NCBI RefSeq assembly: GCF_002211365.1
Contig: NZ_LOKZ01000009.1
Location: forward strand, 51,299 to 115,298
Length of the DNA: 64,000 bases
Origin: Rhizobium sp. R711
Lineage (GTDB): Bacteria > Pseudomonadota > Alphaproteobacteria > Rhizobiales > Rhizobiaceae
Direction: 5' to 3'
Of this stretch, positions 55,037-63,752 are shown one piece after another. The notes beneath the pieces were generated by a model, which ran no database searches, was not told the origin of the DNA, and saw nothing but the letters and a program-made list of their open reading frames with translations. Each line of letters opens with the position of its first letter. Position 1 is the stretch's first letter. The position numbers were made by a program, and so were the translations under genes.

Positions 55037-56011
55037 TCAGGCCTTTTGGCGGCGACTGAAACGATCGGCTGCCACGGCGATCAGGATGATCGTGCCGATG
55101 ACGACCTGGTGCCAGAAGGTGTTCACGTTGAGCAGATTGAGCGCGTTGCGGACGGCCGCCATCAAAACGGCACCCACGGCGGTTCCAAAAAGAGTGGCGC
55201 GTCCGCCAGACAAACCCGTTCCGCCGATAACGACGGCGGCGATGACATCTAGCTCGTACCCCTGGCCGGCTTCAGGCATGGCGGCTTCAAGGCGCGAGGT
55301 GAGCAGAACGCCCGCGAAGGCCGACAAAACCCCGACCAGTACGTAAACGGCGATCTTGATCTTGTCCGTGGGGATGCCGACCAGCCGGGCAGCGTCCGGA
55401 TTGCTGCCGATCGAGAGAACGAAACGGCCGAAACGCGTGTAATAGAGAAGGTAGAAGGCGATCGCGAAGACGATGGCAGTCAGAATTACCGGAACCGGAA
55501 CACCGCCGGCATAGCTCTGGCCGATCATTCGGAAGGCGGGGTCGGAGGCGCCGACGATCGGAATACCCTGAGTGTAGACCATCACGATACCGCGGCTGAT
55601 GACCATGATGGCCATTGTGGCGATAAAGTCGGTGACCCCGACCTTGGTGATCAGGATCCCGTTCACCAGTCCGATCACCGCACCGACCGCAATCCCCCCT
55701 GCGCATGCCAAGGGAACGGGATAGCCAAGCACAATCAGGTTTGCGGTCACAAGACCGCTTAGCGCGAGTGTCGAACCGACGGAGAGGTCGATGCCCCGCA
55801 TCCCGATCACAAAGGTTGCTCCAAAAGCGATCACGGCAATGGGGACAGCCTGACGAAGAACGTCAGTCAAATTGCCGAAGGTGAAAAACCGCGGAGCGGC
55901 AAAGCCGAGCGCCACCAGAAGAACGACGAAGGCCAGATAAACGCCGGCATTGCCGCCGCTGCGAGCGAGCGTAAGGGGCGAGCGCGGGCGTGTAGCTGCA
56001 ATATCAGCCAT
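55037..56011 (-). CDS. ABC transporter permease (pentose importer)
   Basis: 324 residues, hydrophobic BPD_transp_2 permease. MRGIDLSVGSTLALSGL and AAVVIGGTGLSGGRATLFGTAVG are the family blocks. It overlaps the ATPase gene by 8 nt and ends 10 nt before the epimerase start. It is the only permease of this importer, so a homodimeric channel is expected. Confidence 0.92.
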   Translation of the reverse strand: MADIAATRPRSPLTLARSGGNAGVYLAFVVLLVALGFAAPRFFTFGNLTDVLRQAVPIAVIAFGATFVIGMRGIDLSVGSTLALSGLVTANLIVLGYPVPLACAGGIAVGAVIGLVNGILITKVGVTDFIATMAIMVISRGIVMVYTQGIPIVGASDPAFRMIGQSYAGGVPVPVILTAIVFAIAFYLLYYTRFGRFVLSIGSNPDAARLVGIPTDKIKIAVYVLVGVLSAFAGVLLTSRLEAAMPEAGQGYELDVIAAVVIGGTGLSGGRATLFGTAVGAVLMAAVRNALNLLNVNTFWHQVVIGTIILIAVAADRFSRRQKA

Positions 56012-57539
56012 GGGTACCTCCCTGAATATGATGGCCTTGCGGCGGCCTTACCGAATGAAGAGCGAGAGTTTCTTCCTTGGAGGTAGCCGCATCGACGACC
56101 GCCGAGATCCGTCCTTCGAACATGACTGCGACCCGGTGACACAGTCCAAGCAGTTCCGCGTTGTCGGCGGACACCACAATGACAGCACAGCCGTCTTTCG
56201 CAGCGGCCTGGATAAGGGTGTAGACCTCGGCTTTGGCGCGCACGTCGACGCCACGCGTTGGCTCCTCAAGCATGAGCACTTTTGGTCGGGTGAGCAGCCA
56301 GCGAGCAAGCATGACTTTTTGCTGGTTACCGCCGCTCAGCGATGTGATGTCGGCAGCGGGGCCATCGCATTTCACGCCGAGCTTCGCGATGTAGCCGGAG
56401 GCAATCTCGCGCTCCTTTTTCGGCATCAACGTGATTTTGCCGAGCGTTCGAAGGTTGGCGATCGAGAGGTTCCAGCCGACATTCTGCTGTGGGAAAATCC
56501 CCTCGGTTTTACGTTCGGCGGGCAAGAAGGCGACGTGTTGACGGATAGCGTCCGTGGGGTCCGAAATTGCCGATTGCTTTCCGTCGATCAGAATCGAGCC
56601 GGCATCGTGAGGGATCTGCCCGAAAATCGCCCGCAGGAGCGCACTCTTGCCTGATCCTTCCAGGCCCGTGACGCCGAGGATTTCACCCTTGGCTACCGAG
56701 AAGGTGACGTCTTCGAAGACACCCCTTTTCGTCAAACCGCGAACGTCCAACGAGGGATCGGACCTTGCCGGGACGCGGGGAGGAAACTGTTTTGCGAGTG
56801 AGCCGCCGATCATCGCACTGACGACCTTGTCTACATCGAGATCCTGTACGGGCAGGTCTGCGACGGTGCTGCCATCGCGCACGACCATCACGCGGCTGAC
56901 GATGCCGAGGAGTTCCTGGATCCGGTGAGACACATATATGAGAGCTTTACCGGCCTGTTGAAGCTTCTTGATGATGGCGAACAGCTGTTTGCGTTCGACC
57001 TCCTCCAGCGCTTCGGTCGGCTCGTCCATGATGATGATGTCGGCATTGCTGCTAATGGCTTTGGCGATCTCGATCATCTGCCGATGCGAGAGGCTAAGCT
57101 CTCGAACTGGCCTGTCGAGAGGTACCTCCACGCCTAACTCGCCCTTCAGGATACGCGAGGCGGCTGCCCGCATGGCTGAATGGTCAAGCGGTGATGCACT
57201 TGCGCGCCCGCGGCGCAGCTCCCTGCCCGCGAATATGTTTTCGGCGGCGTCAAAGTCCGGAAACAGGCTCAGCTCCTGGTAGATGATCGCGATGCCTGCC
57301 CTGGACCCGTCTTTGGGATTGTTCAGATCGACCACCTTACCTCTGACAGCAATGGTGCCTTCGTCGCGTGCATATGCACCAGAGAGGATTTTCATCAGCG
57401 TCGACTTGCCTGCGCCGTTCTCGCCGACCAGGCCGAGAACCTCGCCGGGATTGAGTACGAGGTCGATGCCATCAAGCGCCTTCGTGTTGCCGAAGCGTTT
57501 GGCGATGCCTTTCATCTCGAGCAGCGGAGCGTTTGTCAT
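56004..57539 (-). CDS. Sugar-type ABC transporter ATPase (pentose importer)
   Basis: 511 residues, two ATPase domains. GENGAGKST, LSLSHRQMIEIAKAI and IIMDEPTEAL in the first; GVTGLEGSGKSA, LSGGNQQKVMLARWL and LMLEEPTRGVDVR in the second. Unlike the version-A/B ATPases, the second Walker A (GLEGSGKSA) is close to functional. A hairpin lies between it and the binding protein gene. Confidence 0.92.
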   Translation of the reverse strand: MTNAPLLEMKGIAKRFGNTKALDGIDLVLNPGEVLGLVGENGAGKSTLMKILSGAYARDEGTIAVRGKVVDLNNPKDGSRAGIAIIYQELSLFPDFDAAENIFAGRELRRGRASASPLDHSAMRAAASRILKGELGVEVPLDRPVRELSLSHRQMIEIAKAISSNADIIIMDEPTEALEEVERKQLFAIIKKLQQAGKALIYVSHRIQELLGIVSRVMVVRDGSTVADLPVQDLDVDKVVSAMIGGSLAKQFPPRVPARSDPSLDVRGLTKRGVFEDVTFSVAKGEILGVTGLEGSGKSALLRAIFGQIPHDAGSILIDGKQSAISDPTDAIRQHVAFLPAERKTEGIFPQQNVGWNLSIANLRTLGKITLMPKKEREIASGYIAKLGVKCDGPAADITSLSGGNQQKVMLARWLLTRPKVLMLEEPTRGVDVRAKAEVYTLIQAAAKDGCAVIVVSADNAELLGLCHRVAVMFEGRISAVVDAATSKEETLALHSVRPPQGHHIQGGTHG

Positions 57540-57561
57540 TCAGGTCGCCCTTTTTGAGTGG

Positions 57562-57586
57562 GCGGCCCCGCGCGAGGCGGGGCCGC
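57562..57586 (-). terminator. Hairpin between binding protein and ATPase genes
   Basis: GCGGCCCCGC-N5-GCGGGGCCGC is a perfect 10-bp stem 13 nt past the binding-protein stop. There is no T-run after it on the coding strand, so mRNA protection or partial attenuation is more likely than full termination. Confidence 0.6.
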
Positions 57587-57598
57587 GTACCGTCACAT

Positions 57599-58669
57599 CT
57601 ACTTCTGCTGGACGTAGACGTAGTCGTTCTGATCGAAGGTCTTGATGTTCTTCGCATCGTAGGTTTTGGGCGTCACGAAGATCTTCTTCGGCAGGGCGTT
57701 GCCCTTCATCACGAACTCATCCACCGCTCGAATGATGTTGCGACCTTCTTCCTTGGCCCCGGTGTCGACCGTTGCTGCGAAGTCGCCAGTGAGGATCGCG
57801 TCGTTGGCTTCCTTCATATTTTCGTAGCCGACGATCGCCACCTTGCCGTTCAGCCCCTTGGCCTTGAGAGCCTGCAGGCCGCCAAGGGCCATCTCGTCGT
57901 AGAGCGCGACGAGGACTTCGATGTCAGGGTTGGCGGTGAACATGTTTTCGGTCACCGACAGGCCCTGGGCACGAACCCAGCCCGCCGGCTGCTGAGCGAC
58001 GATTTTGAAGTTGGGGTGCTTCGAGATGACCTCGTTGAAGCCCTTCATGCGCTGGCTCGTATGCGGACCGGGCAGGCCCTCCAGTATCCCGAGCTTGACC
58101 TCCTTGTCGCCATAGGTGTCAACCAGCCACTGCGCCTGCGCACGACCGCCGTCACTCTGGTCGTAGCCAATATCGCTGACATAATATGGATTATCGGCGA
58201 CGGGTGAGTTGAAGAGGAAGATCGGAATGCCCGCCTCGGTGGCGCGCCGGATCGAGGGGAGCAATGCGCCTTCGTTGTATAAGGCAACGGCGATTGCATC
58301 GACACCGTCGTTGATCCAGGCTTCCATGGTCCTGATCTGGTCATCCGTGGCAGACTGGCTGCTCGGAGCCTGCACGAGCAGCTGGATAGCGCCGTCGCCA
58401 CCGCGCTTGTCGATTTCTTCTTTCACGCCGGCCAGAACACGCTGATAGTAGGTGTCCATCGCCGTCGGCAGGAAGCCGACCTTGAGCGGGCGGTTATCCT
58501 TTTTACCGGGTTTGACTTCCTGGCCTGTGGGCTTGATGTCCTTGTCCATCAAGATGCCAGGAAACACCTTCGAATAATCCGACTGCTGTGCAAGCGCTGG
58601 GCTGAAGGAAAGCGAAGCGGTGAGCCCGAGAGCAGCACCGAATATTAACGTCCGTCTGAAAATTGTCAC
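57599..58669 (-). CDS. Pentose-type ABC substrate-binding protein
   Basis: 356 residues. The signal peptide is TIFRRTLIFGAALGLTASLS...ALAQQ. The body is a type 1 periplasmic sugar-binding fold (LKVGFLPTAMDTYYQRVLAGVKEEID, WINDGVDAIAVALYN, GYENMKEAN). GTG 58669 is preferred because GGGAGG precedes it and the signal peptide begins there; a 51-residue upstream extension has no such signal. It heads the importer-araD-araB operon. The ligand is probably L-arabinose or a related pentose, judged by the genes behind it. Confidence 0.88.
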   Translation of the reverse strand: MTIFRRTLIFGAALGLTASLSFSPALAQQSDYSKVFPGILMDKDIKPTGQEVKPGKKDNRPLKVGFLPTAMDTYYQRVLAGVKEEIDKRGGDGAIQLLVQAPSSQSATDDQIRTMEAWINDGVDAIAVALYNEGALLPSIRRATEAGIPIFLFNSPVADNPYYVSDIGYDQSDGGRAQAQWLVDTYGDKEVKLGILEGLPGPHTSQRMKGFNEVISKHPNFKIVAQQPAGWVRAQGLSVTENMFTANPDIEVLVALYDEMALGGLQALKAKGLNGKVAIVGYENMKEANDAILTGDFAATVDTGAKEEGRNIIRAVDEFVMKGNALPKKIFVTPKTYDAKNIKTFDQNDYVYVQQK

Positions 58670-58761
58670 ATGATCCTCCCTGGTGGTGACAAGACAAAGC
58701 TTTCCCATCCGCGGGACGGGCCCGCGGCGAAACTTGGCAAACTGAGATTCAAATCTTCGGC

Positions 58762-59169
58762 TTACAGTCCTGGTGCGATCGTGAAGACCACCCGGATCGG
58801 GTTGGAGCCGTAGTTTAAGCACTGGTAGCTGATGCCGCCCGGCAGGAAGAAAGACTCCCCGTCACGGATGTGAAAGGTTTCGTCGGTATCCGCCAAATAG
58901 AAGGTCGCGGGGCCTTGCAGGACGTAGAAGACTGCGTCCCCTTCATGGCTGTCGGGTTCGCTCGCGCGCGGTCCAACGCCACCCACAGGGATAGTCAGTT
59001 CTCCGACGTGCATGTAATCGTTGCTGACGCAGAACTGGATAAGAACGGGATGATCGCGACCGGAGACGATGTTCAGACGATCGCTTTTTGCGACCTTCAC
59101 CAGGTCGCCCCTCTTGCGCGCCTGTGCGCCGTCTACCGGATAGGTTCCGAGTTTCTCAAGGCTCATCAC
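58762..59169 (-). CDS. Cupin-domain protein
   Basis: 135 residues, single cupin beta-barrel. The motifs EPDSHEGDAVFYVLQGPATFYL and DGESFFLPGGISYQCLNYG give the metal-ligand region, with His and Glu partly preserved. It is similar in size to the upstream cupin and overlaps it by 4 nt (ATGA). Cupins include isomerases, dioxygenases and sugar-binding proteins; no reaction can be assigned. It lies 92 nt before the pentose binding protein gene on the same strand. Confidence 0.82.
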   Translation of the reverse strand: MMSLEKLGTYPVDGAQARKRGDLVKVAKSDRLNIVSGRDHPVLIQFCVSNDYMHVGELTIPVGGVGPRASEPDSHEGDAVFYVLQGPATFYLADTDETFHIRDGESFFLPGGISYQCLNYGSNPIRVVFTIAPGL

Positions 59170-59633
59170 GCTCTCCCTTCGTGCTTATAGAGGCGCGTCG
59201 GCCCGTCATAACCGGTCGGAGGGCCGTTCTCGTCCCAGATACGTGGTGCGATGCAAAACAGGATAACTGCAGCCTTGTCGCTGAAGTTATAGCCGCGATG
59301 CGGAGCGCCTTTGGGGATAAGCACCGCGTCACCGGGTCCGAGTTCCTCTGTCTGCCCGGTTTCGGGGTTTAGGAGATGCACAACACCTTCGAGGACATAG
59401 TACACCTCGTCACCCGCGTGAATGTCGGCCGGGTCGAAGTTGCTTCCCGGCGCGAGCTGATAGATGCCAGTCGTCTGCTGGTCCGTGCTGGCGAGCAGGT
59501 AGTTGAGGTCGCTCGAATACGGCTTCGTCCCCGTATAGATGAACATCTTGTAGCTATCGCGCGTCAGATGGACCGGCTTCTTTTCGCTGGGCGGATGTGG
59601 GAAATTGCCGAAGTAGCTTGGCAGTTTTGGCAT
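59166..59633 (-). CDS. Cupin-domain protein
   Basis: 155 residues. The motifs ADIHAGDEVYYVLEGVVHLLNPE and PGDAVLIPKGAPHRGYNFS are the two cupin blocks, with His and Glu ligands present. It starts 9 nt after the dipeptidase stop and overlaps the next cupin by 4 nt, so the pair is probably made together and may form a heteromer. The substrate is unknown. Confidence 0.82.
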   Translation of the reverse strand: MPKLPSYFGNFPHPPSEKKPVHLTRDSYKMFIYTGTKPYSSDLNYLLASTDQQTTGIYQLAPGSNFDPADIHAGDEVYYVLEGVVHLLNPETGQTEELGPGDAVLIPKGAPHRGYNFSDKAAVILFCIAPRIWDENGPPTGYDGPTRLYKHEGRA

Positions 59634-59642
59634 TTTAGTACC

Positions 59643-61145
59643 TTAGGTCCGGAGTTCGCGGAGCAGCGACTTGAGAAGCCGCCAGGTCGAATCGACTGTC
59701 GTGTGGTTGAGGCGCTCGCGCGTGGTGTGGACGTCGAACGCTTCCGGTCCGATCGACAGCATGTCAATGTCAGGAACCTTCTTTCGGAAAAGGCCGAGCT
59801 CGAGACTGGAGTGAGAGACTTCCACATGTGGCTGCTCGCCGAACTCGCGCTCGTAAGCGGCTTTGGCGGCGTTGAGCATTCGCGAATGAGGATTGTATGG
59901 CCATTCCGGGCAATCCGCGAATGTCTCCACGCTCGCGCCGTTGCCGATGAGTTCTGACAGCTGCCGGATTTTGTCGACGATGTTGTAGCGACGGGAGCTG
60001 ACGGCGCTTGGAACCGTATTGACGATTTCGATGGCCTCTTCATCGCTTGAAAGCAACGCCACGGTGTTGGAGCTCTCGACGAGGCCCTCAACCTGAAGGC
60101 TCTTGCTCTGGACGCCGTTGGGAAGCAGGTTCAGGGCATCGACCAGCGCCCGGGCGGACTGAGCCGCGAAGACTTCAGTAATCTGTCTCCCGGACTCGCT
60201 GACTGTGACCTTGAGGTTGGGATCGCATGCTTTGTACTCGAGGGCAATCGAAGCCGCTTCCGCTTCAATTCTCTGTCTGAGATCGGCGATCCGCGAAGCA
60301 TCGATCGAAATGATCGCCTCCGCCTCACCCGGGATAACGTAACGGTTCACGCCACCCTTGACTTCGGCTACGCTGGCCCCAGCATCCCGGATGGCAATCC
60401 GGAGCAGCCGTCCGAGCTGGACGATCGCGTTAGCGCGTTCAAGATGGATGTCGAATTCGGAATGACCGCTGCTCAGGCCGGAGATCCGCAGCGAAAGGGC
60501 GGTCTGCCCCGAAACGCGCGGTTCCCACTGAACCGGAATCTTGAAGCGCACTGAAATATCGCCGGCGCAGCCTGCGAAAACCGACTTAGGATCGTGCCAG
60601 TTCATGTCGAGAAGGCGCTTACCGCTAAGCTTTGTGCCGTCGAAGTGTTGCGCGCCGCCCTTGCCGACTTCTTCTTGAACCGTCAAGACGACTTCGAGCG
60701 GCGGATGTGGGACATCGTCGGATGCCAGCAACGACATTGCGAAGGCCACACCAACGGTGTTGTCCGCCCCAAGGGTTGTCCCCGTACCATGGATGAAATC
60801 GCCGATAACCTGAAGTTTGATGCCTTCGTTTTTAAAGTCGTGGTCAACACCCTCATCGCTCTCGCAGACAATGTCGGTATGCCCGTGAAGAATGACGGTC
60901 GGAGAGTTTTCGTAGCCGGGTGTGCCCGGCTTCTTAATGAGGAGATTGTAGATCTCGTCCTGGTAAACCTCGAAGCCGCGTGCCCGGGCAAAATCGGCGA
61001 TGTGATCGCTAACCTGCTTCTCGTTGTAAGAACCACGCGGGATCGCGCTTAGCTCTTCGAAAAAGCCAAAGAAGATCGCCGGCTCGAGACCAGCAAGAAT
61101 AAAATTGTCGCGTTTATCTACAGTTTTTCCAGCGGGGAAACTCAT
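59643..61145 (-). CDS. pepD: PepD-like aminoacyl-histidine dipeptidase (M20 family)
   Basis: 500 residues, close to the 485 of E. coli PepD. Metal-site motifs are VILHGHTDIV, TLGADNTVGVA (bridging Asp), LTVQEEVGKGG (general-base Glu and metal Glu), LDMNWHD and the C-terminal DVHTTRERLNH. A lid/dimerisation domain lies between. The enzyme family cleaves dipeptides such as carnosine. The start at ATG 61145 follows TAGGAGGAGG. It is first in a likely run of minus-strand genes with two cupins and then the pentose operon. That grouping is unusual and may mean the substrate is an amide conjugate. Confidence 0.88.
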   Translation of the reverse strand: MSFPAGKTVDKRDNFILAGLEPAIFFGFFEELSAIPRGSYNEKQVSDHIADFARARGFEVYQDEIYNLLIKKPGTPGYENSPTVILHGHTDIVCESDEGVDHDFKNEGIKLQVIGDFIHGTGTTLGADNTVGVAFAMSLLASDDVPHPPLEVVLTVQEEVGKGGAQHFDGTKLSGKRLLDMNWHDPKSVFAGCAGDISVRFKIPVQWEPRVSGQTALSLRISGLSSGHSEFDIHLERANAIVQLGRLLRIAIRDAGASVAEVKGGVNRYVIPGEAEAIISIDASRIADLRQRIEAEAASIALEYKACDPNLKVTVSESGRQITEVFAAQSARALVDALNLLPNGVQSKSLQVEGLVESSNTVALLSSDEEAIEIVNTVPSAVSSRRYNIVDKIRQLSELIGNGASVETFADCPEWPYNPHSRMLNAAKAAYEREFGEQPHVEVSHSSLELGLFRKKVPDIDMLSIGPEAFDVHTTRERLNHTTVDSTWRLLKSLLRELRT

Positions 61146-61598
61146 TCGGCCCTCCTCCTAATACGGCATCTGAGCAATACTTCTTCCCTCGCCAAACATA
61201 GTCCGGCGACCTCGTAAACCGTATTGCATCTCATCTTACGCGCTAAGGCGATCCAGCTTCAGATGCCCTCCACGCATCGAACCATCTCCGCTTTCAGCTC
61301 CTAATTCAAACGCAATATTTCTTAAAATAGATGAGCTTTTTTCATCTGAATTCGGTATGATAACGTATCCATTGAAGCGCAAGCCGCGGCAAGAATGGAA
61401 CTCCGCGAGTTTCCACTACCCTGTAGGCACCTGCTGTAAATTTAGAGGGGGTCTCGCACCGCCGGTACAACAACTCAAGAAGCGTCTGGCTTACCCAACT
61501 TGTTGCCGCCATAGCGATCGAGAGCTTCGAGGCGTTCTGAGACTTTCTGTCGGGAACTCGAACTTCCGCCCGCTGAGACTTCCCGTCGAGCCGTCACT
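61146..61598. other. Intergenic stretch
   Basis: Contains the promoter region of the PepD gene and a run of A+T-rich sequence around 61300-61360. No gene was recognised. Confidence 0.45.
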
Positions 61599-62051
61599 TC
61601 AATCGTCCGAAAGCGGCGCCTTAAGGTGGTCACGAAACGTCCGGAGCGCGGACGGCACCTGTCGGTGCGAAGCGTAATATGCATGAAAACCCGGCCCAGT
61701 AGACGACCAGTCCGGCAGCACCACTTCGAGCAGACCAGCCGCGAGTTTGTCCTCGACGCGTGCGCGCAGGCAGTAAAAGAGACCGCCTCCCTCCTCCGCC
61801 ATGCGGATGGATAGTTCTGAATCCCCGAGCGTGAGCAGTCCCGGAACGTCTAGGGCAACCATGCGGTCTCCGTCGCCAAGTTCCCATTTGCAGACGTGGT
61901 CTGTACCGGTTCGGATCCGGATGCACTCGTGCGTCAAGAGATCTTCCGGCCGCTCCGGCCGCCCTCGTTCGTTGAGATAGGTTGGAGAACCGACGACGAT
62001 CCATTCAAGTTCGGCAGTCAGACGCGACGCGATCATCCCCTCGGGAACTGG
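61599..62051 (-). pseudogene. LysR-type regulator, C-terminal part only
   Basis: About 150 codons encode the second half of a LysR effector domain: WIVVGSPTYLNERGRPERPEDLLTHECIRIR, MAEEGGGLFYCLRARVEDKLAAGLLEVVL and HRQVPSALRTFRDHL. No HTH-coding sequence is found upstream. The frame continues to 62177 but with unrelated, Pro/Ser-rich codons. The missing half was probably deleted before the divergent RibD-like gene. Confidence 0.8.
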
Positions 62052-62176
62052 CCGATGACATGATCCTGAACCGGCCGGCGCTTTCACGCTGGCACCCCGA
62101 CTGGGTGGATAAATTCGCAGCCTAGTTGAAGGCAGGCCACTGACGGTGAAATGTTTGTAGAGGAGCGTGTAGTCCA

Positions 62177-62877
62177 ATGCCTAGACCCCATGTAATCTGT
62201 CACATGATGTCGCCTCTGGACGGCCGATTGATCGTCAATGATTGGGCCGAGGCAACCGGCCATTCGGTCGATGAGCTCGTGAAGATCTATGACGACCTGC
62301 ATGAGAAGATCGGCGCCGACGCCTGGCTTTCCGGAAGAGCGACGGGAGAAGAGTTCGCGGACGCCGTCGACCATCCCTACAAGCAACCGGCACGGCCGCG
62401 CGACCGATCCATATCGCCAACCCGGATGCCGACGAGCTCGCTGTTATCGTTGATAAGGACGGTCGGCTACGCTGGGACAAGAACGACATTGAGGGGGCTC
62501 ACCTTTTCGTCCTGACAGGATCTGACGTGAATGATGCTTACCTAGCGGGCCTCACCCAGGCTGGCGTTTCCTATATCGTAGCCGAGAAAGAGGGCGTCGA
62601 TCTGAAAAACGCGCTCGCCGTTCTCGGAACCGAGTTCGGTGTGAAGCGCTTGATGCTGGAAGGCGGGGCGCAAACCAATGGCAATTTCTTGAATGCGGGT
62701 CTTGTTGACGAGGTCAGCCTAGTCATCTTCCCTGCGATCGGAGGCAAGTCGAATACACCGGCCATATTCGAGGGCGGCGAGGATGGGCTTGCCGGCGGGG
62801 CGAGGCTCACGTTTATCAGCGCCGAAGCCGCTGGCCTCGGCTCCGTCCATCTGAGATATCGCGTTGAACGTCCATAG
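62177..62877 (+). pseudogene. RibD C-terminal/dihydrofolate reductase-like protein, frameshifted
   Basis: Frame one (from ATG 62177) reads MPRPHVICHMMSPLDGRLIV and HEKIGADAWLSGRATGEEFA. It loses homology near 62390, where one base seems to be missing at CAACCGGCACGG. The next frame carries on as TAARPIHIANPDADELAV and then VKRLMLEGGAQTNGNFL and GLVDEVSLVIFP, the RibD-C/DHFR-fold core. Read together it would be about 233 residues. A sequencing error cannot be excluded. The family reduces pteridine or pyrimidine-type rings. It is divergent from the truncated LysR gene. Confidence 0.75.
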
Positions 62878-62978
62878 GGGAAGATTGTGGAAGGGCTCCC
62901 CCCATCGGAGGGCCCAGCTTGAGATTCGGGACAGGTGCCGCCTTGCGCGGCATCTATCCGAAGGATCGTTGGCCATAT

Positions 62979-63752
62979 TCACTTGCTCTCCTGCGATGCC
63001 ACTCGAAGTGGCACATTGGCTCCTTCCAAAGCCGCGCGGACGTCGACTGACGGTTCCTGGTCGGTGATGATAACTTCGAACTCGTCAATGGTGGCCAGGA
63101 CATGTAGAGCGGTATGATTGAAGCGCTTATGGTTTAAGAGCAGGCAGCGACGCGCGGCGCTTGCGATCATCGCTCGCTTCGAGCGGACAACGTCATCATC
63201 CATATGGTAGACGCGCAATCCAGAAACCGCCGGCGTTGAGATGAAGGCGATGTCGGCGCTGAGACGCGACAGCGCCTGTTCGGCGACGACGCCGAAAAAC
63301 CCATTGAACTTCACCGAATAGCGTCCACCGACCGCAATCAGGTTGATCCCTGATTCCGTCTTGAGCCGATCGATGACCGCCGCATTATTGGTGATCACCG
63401 TCAGCGGCCTCTTCTGTGGCAGCAATTCCCCGAGCACCGACGCCATAGATCCGTCGTTGACCATCACCGTCATGCCGGGCTCGACGAGTTCAAGAGCGGC
63501 CTCGGCCATCCGGCGCTTGGCCTCGCCCTCCTGCTGCTGGCGAAACCGGAAATCGCTTTCGAAATGGCCTCCTGCCTCGATCGTTGCCCCGCCACGGACC
63601 TTGCGAAGCATCCCTGCCTGCTCAAGATCATCCAGATCCCGGTGGATGGTCATCTTGGATACAGCGAACCGATCGGATAGGTCGTCCAGATCCACCACCC
63701 TCTGCGCGACCAACAGGTCCATAATGGCCTGCCTCCGATCATCTCTCTTCAT
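62979..63752 (-). CDS. DeoR family transcriptional regulator
   Basis: 257 residues. The N-terminal HTH (RRQAIMDLLVAQRVVDLDDLSDRFAVSKMTIHRDLDDLEQAGML) is followed by RKVRGGA, and the C-terminal sugar-phosphate-binding domain carries VMVNDGSMASVL and VITNNAAVI. DeoR members of this kind are usually repressors answering phosphorylated sugars. The target genes are probably beyond the right edge or in the pentose block; neither is certain. ATG 63752 has a weak A-rich upstream site. Confidence 0.88.
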   Translation of the reverse strand: MKRDDRRQAIMDLLVAQRVVDLDDLSDRFAVSKMTIHRDLDDLEQAGMLRKVRGGATIEAGGHFESDFRFRQQQEGEAKRRMAEAALELVEPGMTVMVNDGSMASVLGELLPQKRPLTVITNNAAVIDRLKTESGINLIAVGGRYSVKFNGFFGVVAEQALSRLSADIAFISTPAVSGLRVYHMDDDVVRSKRAMIASAARRCLLLNHKRFNHTALHVLATIDEFEVIITDQEPSVDVRAALEGANVPLRVASQESK

